From contig JAKSOX010000061.1 in assembly GCA_024405335.1 (NCBI GenBank), positions 1 to 9,347 on the forward strand: 9,347 nucleotides of DNA. Reading direction: 5' to 3'. Of this stretch, positions 6,886 to 9,347 are shown one piece after another. The notes beneath the pieces were generated by a model. That model was not told the DNA's origin. It worked only from the letters and a program-made list of their open reading frames with translations, and did not search any database. A program made the position numbers and the translations under genes. This DNA is from Kiritimatiellia bacterium (GTDB lineage Bacteria > Verrucomicrobiota > Kiritimatiellia > RFP12 > UBA1067). Position 1 is the stretch's first letter, and the number at the start of each line of letters is the position of its first letter.

Positions 6886-6913
6886 ATTATACCACGTTCC
6901 GCGGACGCGGCAA
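6886..6913 (-). promoter_or_regulatory. Sigma-70-type extended -10 promoter for the nifS-to-murF operon
   Basis: On the minus strand a perfect TATAAT (6886-6891) follows TGG, giving an extended -10 box. A -35-like TTGCCG (6908-6913, four of six matches) lies 16 bp upstream. The expected transcript starts about 12-14 nt before the nifS ATG, just ahead of its AAGGA site, so the leader is very short and leaves no room for a riboswitch or attenuator. No comparable promoter was seen inside the six genes downstream. Confidence 0.8.
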
Positions 6914-6954
6914 AGTCGGCCGTTTCCGGCATCAGGTTTCGACGTCACGGCGGC

Positions 6955-6980
6955 AAAACGCGCCTTCAGGGCTGCGAAGG
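6955..6980 (-). terminator. Possible weak rho-independent terminator after the 758-aa gene
   Basis: On the minus strand, just past the stop codon, CCTTC and GAAGG can pair around an 8-nt loop (6963-6980), followed four bases later by TTTT (6955-6958). The stem is only five pairs and the T-run short, so it may not work. It sits where a terminator is expected, between the 758-aa gene and the nifS promoter. Confidence 0.28.
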
Positions 6981-6988
6981 AGTCGGCA

Positions 6989-9265
6989 TTACGCGACCAA
7001 CGCGCCGGGCAGAAGCTCCAGAAGCCTGGCGCGAGTGACCTCCACCGGAACGCCCGTTTTGAGGTCGATCGTTTCGTCCGCGCCGCCGCCCAGGCAGTAA
7101 TCCGCCCGCAGGCTCTCGATCGACTTGGCGACGTGCGCCTTCTCGCGGTCGTCCAAGTACACCAGCGCGGAAAAGTGTTTCATGCCGAGACCGTGGGCCT
7201 GGTTATTGAACGCCTTGTCCTGCAGCGTCTCGTCGAAGGACTGCATCCGGAAATGCGTCCGGTAGACGAAATCCGTCACGGCGTTGTAGAAGGCCTGTTT
7301 GATCTTCACGTTGCGGTTGGCGTCGAGCAGGTCGGCCGGCGTCGGCTGCAGACGCTTGAGCGCCTCGAAACCGTACGCGAACGCCTTCTCCTTGATCTGG
7401 TTCCACAGATTCGTCATCGGTCCGCCGTTCGGGCCTTCCTTCTGGCTCATCTGGCGAATGGAGATTTTCTCCAGACCGGCCATCTGCTCCTTGCCGCCCG
7501 CCGTGAAGAATCCTGCCGCCATGTCCTGGAAAAACGCCTTCCGGCCGTTGAGTTCGGCGAGGCCGTCCGCGATTTCCTTGTCCAGAACGTTCTTGAAAAA
7601 GGCGTCGAACGCCTTTTGGCTCTTGGCGCGCAATTCGGACGCCTGCGGATCGGCCGTTCCCGACAGCATCTTGTCGATCGCCGCGTCGAACAGCTTCTTC
7701 ACCTCGCCTTCCGGATGCGTGTAGAACCGTTCCAGTTTCTTGATCGTTTCCGCGCCAAGCGTCTTCCCGCATTCCGCGATCTTCGCCGTGGCGTGCCCCA
7801 AAAATCCTTCCTTCTTCAGCAGTTCGCCGCGGGCTTCGTAGCGCTTCCGCGCCGCCGCGCAGCGCTCGTCGAGTTCGGCCTTCATTTCGTCCGAAAGCGT
7901 TTGGAGGGCGGCCAGCGCGTCGGAGCGGTTCAAATACGTTCCGGTCACCGAACCTTTGACGATGTCGAGAACGGCCTGTTTCTTTTCGTCGAACAGTTTC
8001 TTCAGGTCGGCCGCCAGCGACGGATCCTCGCCGGTCGGCTCCTTGTCCGCCAGTTCCTTGAGCTTCGCCCCCATTTCCGCCACCCGCGTTTCGACGTGCA
8101 TCTTGGTTTCGATGTTGGCGAAGGTGTGGGCGACGTTCGAGCGGAGATTGTTGTCGGAAGGCAGCTCCTTTTCGTTCATCAGCTTCCCGATGCCGTCAGC
8201 CCCCACGAATCCGTCTTTCGACGCCGCGAACGCCTCTTCGATGGCGGCGCACATGTCCTTCAGCCGCCGGACGATCACGTCCTTCACGGCCCCGAATTCT
8301 GTCGGTTGCTCCAGATGGTCGAGCTCGCGTTGGAGCGCCCGGAGTTCGTCCGGATCGTGGTTCTCGGACTTTTCCGCGCCTTCGTCCTCCCCTTCGTACC
8401 GCAAGTGATCCATGGCCGTGAAATTGTCGTCCTCGAATTTCAGCAACTCGTCAATCGCGCTCTCGAAATAGTCGTTCCCGTTCCGTTCCAGCGACAAGTC
8501 GAGCAGGAAGCGCGTCCAATCGCCCACTTTTCGCGTTTCGTCGGGGGCGTTTTCGTCAAGTGACGGCAGCACGAGTTCGCCCGAAGCCAGCTTCGTTTTG
8601 ATCTGCCCGATCAGCTCGGCGCCCTGTTTCATCAGGTTCTCCTTCGCCGTCTTGCGCAAATCCGCGATCTTCTGCTTGAGTTCTGCGATTCTCTTCGCCG
8701 TGCCGTCGTCGCCGGGAACGTCGGCGTTGCCCACCTTGTCCGGATCCTCCATCTCCTTCGCCGGACCCTGCAAACCGTTCTTGAGGTCCGCGAGACCGCC
8801 GCCCCCCTCATACTCGCCCTCGGGCGGAACGCGATCGCCCGGTCCGTTGTTCACGATCGTGAAACCGTCGTTGTCGTATTGCGCGCGGATCGCATCGTCC
8901 TGCGCCGTCGCCGCACGGTCGGCGTCGCGGCTGCTGATCAGGTCCTTCACCAGCCGAGCCGAAAGCGGCTTGCCTGACTCTGCTACGTTGTCGAGTCCGA
9001 GCTGCTGCCTGACGAACCGGACGTAGGTGGCCGCAGAGCCGCCCTCCCCGCCGGTCAGGGCGTCGAAAAGCGCCAGGCGCGTGCTCCTGTTCATATCGGC
9101 GGCATCCGTAAGATCCATTTGCTTGTAGAATACGTGCTTGGTGAACCAGCTCTGCCCGCGATTGACGCGCGTGAGCGTGGCGGCGTCGCCATCGCCCTGA
9201 AGGACGATGTGACCGTCGTTTACCTTGCCGAGAAGGTTTGAAAATGACTGCAGCGAAACCGGCAT
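6989..9265 (-). CDS. Large helical protein of unknown function (758 aa), possible secreted effector
   Basis: I do not recognise this protein. The start at 9265 is chosen for AAGGAG 7 nt upstream; an in-frame ATG at 9316 would lack such a site. There is no Sec signal peptide and no membrane segment. Residues 1-112 look like a compact N-terminal module: SLQSFSNLLGK, then DMNRSTRLALFDALTGGEGG (58-77) and GKPLSARLVKDLI (98-110). Residues 113-190 are low in predicted structure and rich in Gly, Asp and Glu (GEYEGGGG at 150-157). From 190 on it is almost all amphipathic helix with many Lys, Glu and Ala, including coiled-coil-like runs at 190-226 (RIAELKQKIADLRK), 305-320, 395-432 and 450-485. The final 100 residues are more mixed, with aromatic residues (FVYRTHFRMQSF, 666-677). 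Only four Cys are present and no catalytic motif is evident. The layout of a small N-terminal module, a flexible linker and a long helical body is seen in bacterial effectors and structural proteins alike; an effector role is speculative. It appears to be transcribed alone. Confidence 0.8.
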   Translation of the reverse strand: MPVSLQSFSNLLGKVNDGHIVLQGDGDAATLTRVNRGQSWFTKHVFYKQMDLTDAADMNRSTRLALFDALTGGEGGSAATYVRFVRQQLGLDNVAESGKPLSARLVKDLISSRDADRAATAQDDAIRAQYDNDGFTIVNNGPGDRVPPEGEYEGGGGLADLKNGLQGPAKEMEDPDKVGNADVPGDDGTAKRIAELKQKIADLRKTAKENLMKQGAELIGQIKTKLASGELVLPSLDENAPDETRKVGDWTRFLLDLSLERNGNDYFESAIDELLKFEDDNFTAMDHLRYEGEDEGAEKSENHDPDELRALQRELDHLEQPTEFGAVKDVIVRRLKDMCAAIEEAFAASKDGFVGADGIGKLMNEKELPSDNNLRSNVAHTFANIETKMHVETRVAEMGAKLKELADKEPTGEDPSLAADLKKLFDEKKQAVLDIVKGSVTGTYLNRSDALAALQTLSDEMKAELDERCAAARKRYEARGELLKKEGFLGHATAKIAECGKTLGAETIKKLERFYTHPEGEVKKLFDAAIDKMLSGTADPQASELRAKSQKAFDAFFKNVLDKEIADGLAELNGRKAFFQDMAAGFFTAGGKEQMAGLEKISIRQMSQKEGPNGGPMTNLWNQIKEKAFAYGFEALKRLQPTPADLLDANRNVKIKQAFYNAVTDFVYRTHFRMQSFDETLQDKAFNNQAHGLGMKHFSALVYLDDREKAHVAKSIESLRADYCLGGGADETIDLKTGVPVEVTRARLLELLPGALVA

Positions 9266-9272
9266 TGTTAGT

Positions 9273-9278
9273 CTCCTT
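9273..9278 (-). promoter_or_regulatory. Ribosome binding site deciding the start of the 758-aa gene
   Basis: AAGGAG lies 7 nt before the ATG at 9265, in an A-rich leader. This argues against the in-frame ATG at 9316, whose 17 extra residues (MGRCAYTERGKQ...) would be translated through this site. Confidence 0.75.
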
Positions 9279-9319
9279 ATTTGTTTTCCACGCTCCGTAT
9301 ACGCACAACGCCCCAATAA

Positions 9320-9347
9320 GTTACACGATTTCCAGAAGATTTGTCAA
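9320..9347 (-). promoter_or_regulatory. Possible promoter for the 758-aa gene
   Basis: A perfect -35 box TTGACA (9342-9347) touches the window edge. Sixteen bp downstream lies TGTAAC (9320-9325, four of six matches to TATAAT); TAACTT at 18 bp is an alternative. The leader to the ATG would be about 50 nt. The -10 box is weak, so this is only a candidate. Confidence 0.45.

Noticed and set aside
6919..6930. Small perfect hairpin GCCG-GAAA-CGGC upstream of the nifS promoter
   Set aside because: Only four pairs, no T-run after it, and it lies just before the -35 box. Short GC palindromes are common in such GC-rich DNA.
4986..7100. 704-codon open frame on the plus strand, antisense to the nifS and sigma-like genes
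   Set aside because: It runs opposite clearly recognisable genes (NifS motifs are on the other strand), its product is a compositionally biased Arg/His/Ala/Val string without motifs, and such long antisense frames are expected in GC-rich coding DNA.
9288..9296. Third copy of the promoter-like GGAACGTGG (here GGAGCGTGG) before the 758-aa gene
   Set aside because: The following bases (AAAACA) are a poor -10 box, and a transcript starting there would begin inside the ribosome binding site. Probably coincidence.

Overview
All seven supportable genes in this 9.3 kb window lie on the minus strand, so the region reads from right to left. The DNA is GC-rich, and the coding is dense. I see no tRNA, rRNA, CRISPR array, insertion sequence or other mobile-element hallmark. 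A porin with an N-terminal coiled coil shows an outer membrane, so the host is Gram-negative. The mix of a secreted alpha-L-rhamnosidase, a divergent sigma-like protein and an MJ0042-type zinc-ribbon protein fits a carbohydrate-degrading member of the PVC group, perhaps a Kiritimatiellota-like gut or anoxic lineage. That placement is inference, because no marker gene is present.

Layout in transcription order. (1) 9265 to 6989: a 758-residue, acidic, mostly helical protein of unknown function with no signal peptide or membrane segment; it has a strong ribosome binding site and a plausible promoter at the window edge. (2) A 122 bp gap holds a weak possible terminator and a clear extended -10 promoter. 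(3) 6866 to 938: six closely packed genes that look like one transcription unit. They encode a NifS/IscS-type cysteine desulfurase, a zinc-ribbon/transmembrane/coiled-coil protein (139 aa), a divergent ECF-sigma-like protein (203 aa), a 104-aa protein of unknown function, a secreted GH78 alpha-L-rhamnosidase (690 aa) and MurF (417 aa). The gaps are 42, 10, -4, 32 and -4 bp; both overlaps are ATGA stop/start junctions. (4) A 107 bp gap holds a second promoter. (5) 830 to the left edge: the N-terminal 276 residues of a DcaP-like outer-membrane porin, cut by the window end.

The two best promoters, before the cysteine desulfurase and before the porin, share 15 of 16 bases around the -10 box, which suggests a lineage-specific promoter form. 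The central operon is functionally mixed: sulfur mobilisation, a possible transcription regulator with a coupled partner, periplasmic or outer-surface glycan hydrolysis, and the last cytoplasmic step of peptidoglycan precursor synthesis. The least explained parts, and the likeliest places for undescribed biology, are the sigma-like/104-aa coupled pair with its zinc-ribbon membrane neighbour, and the 758-aa protein.
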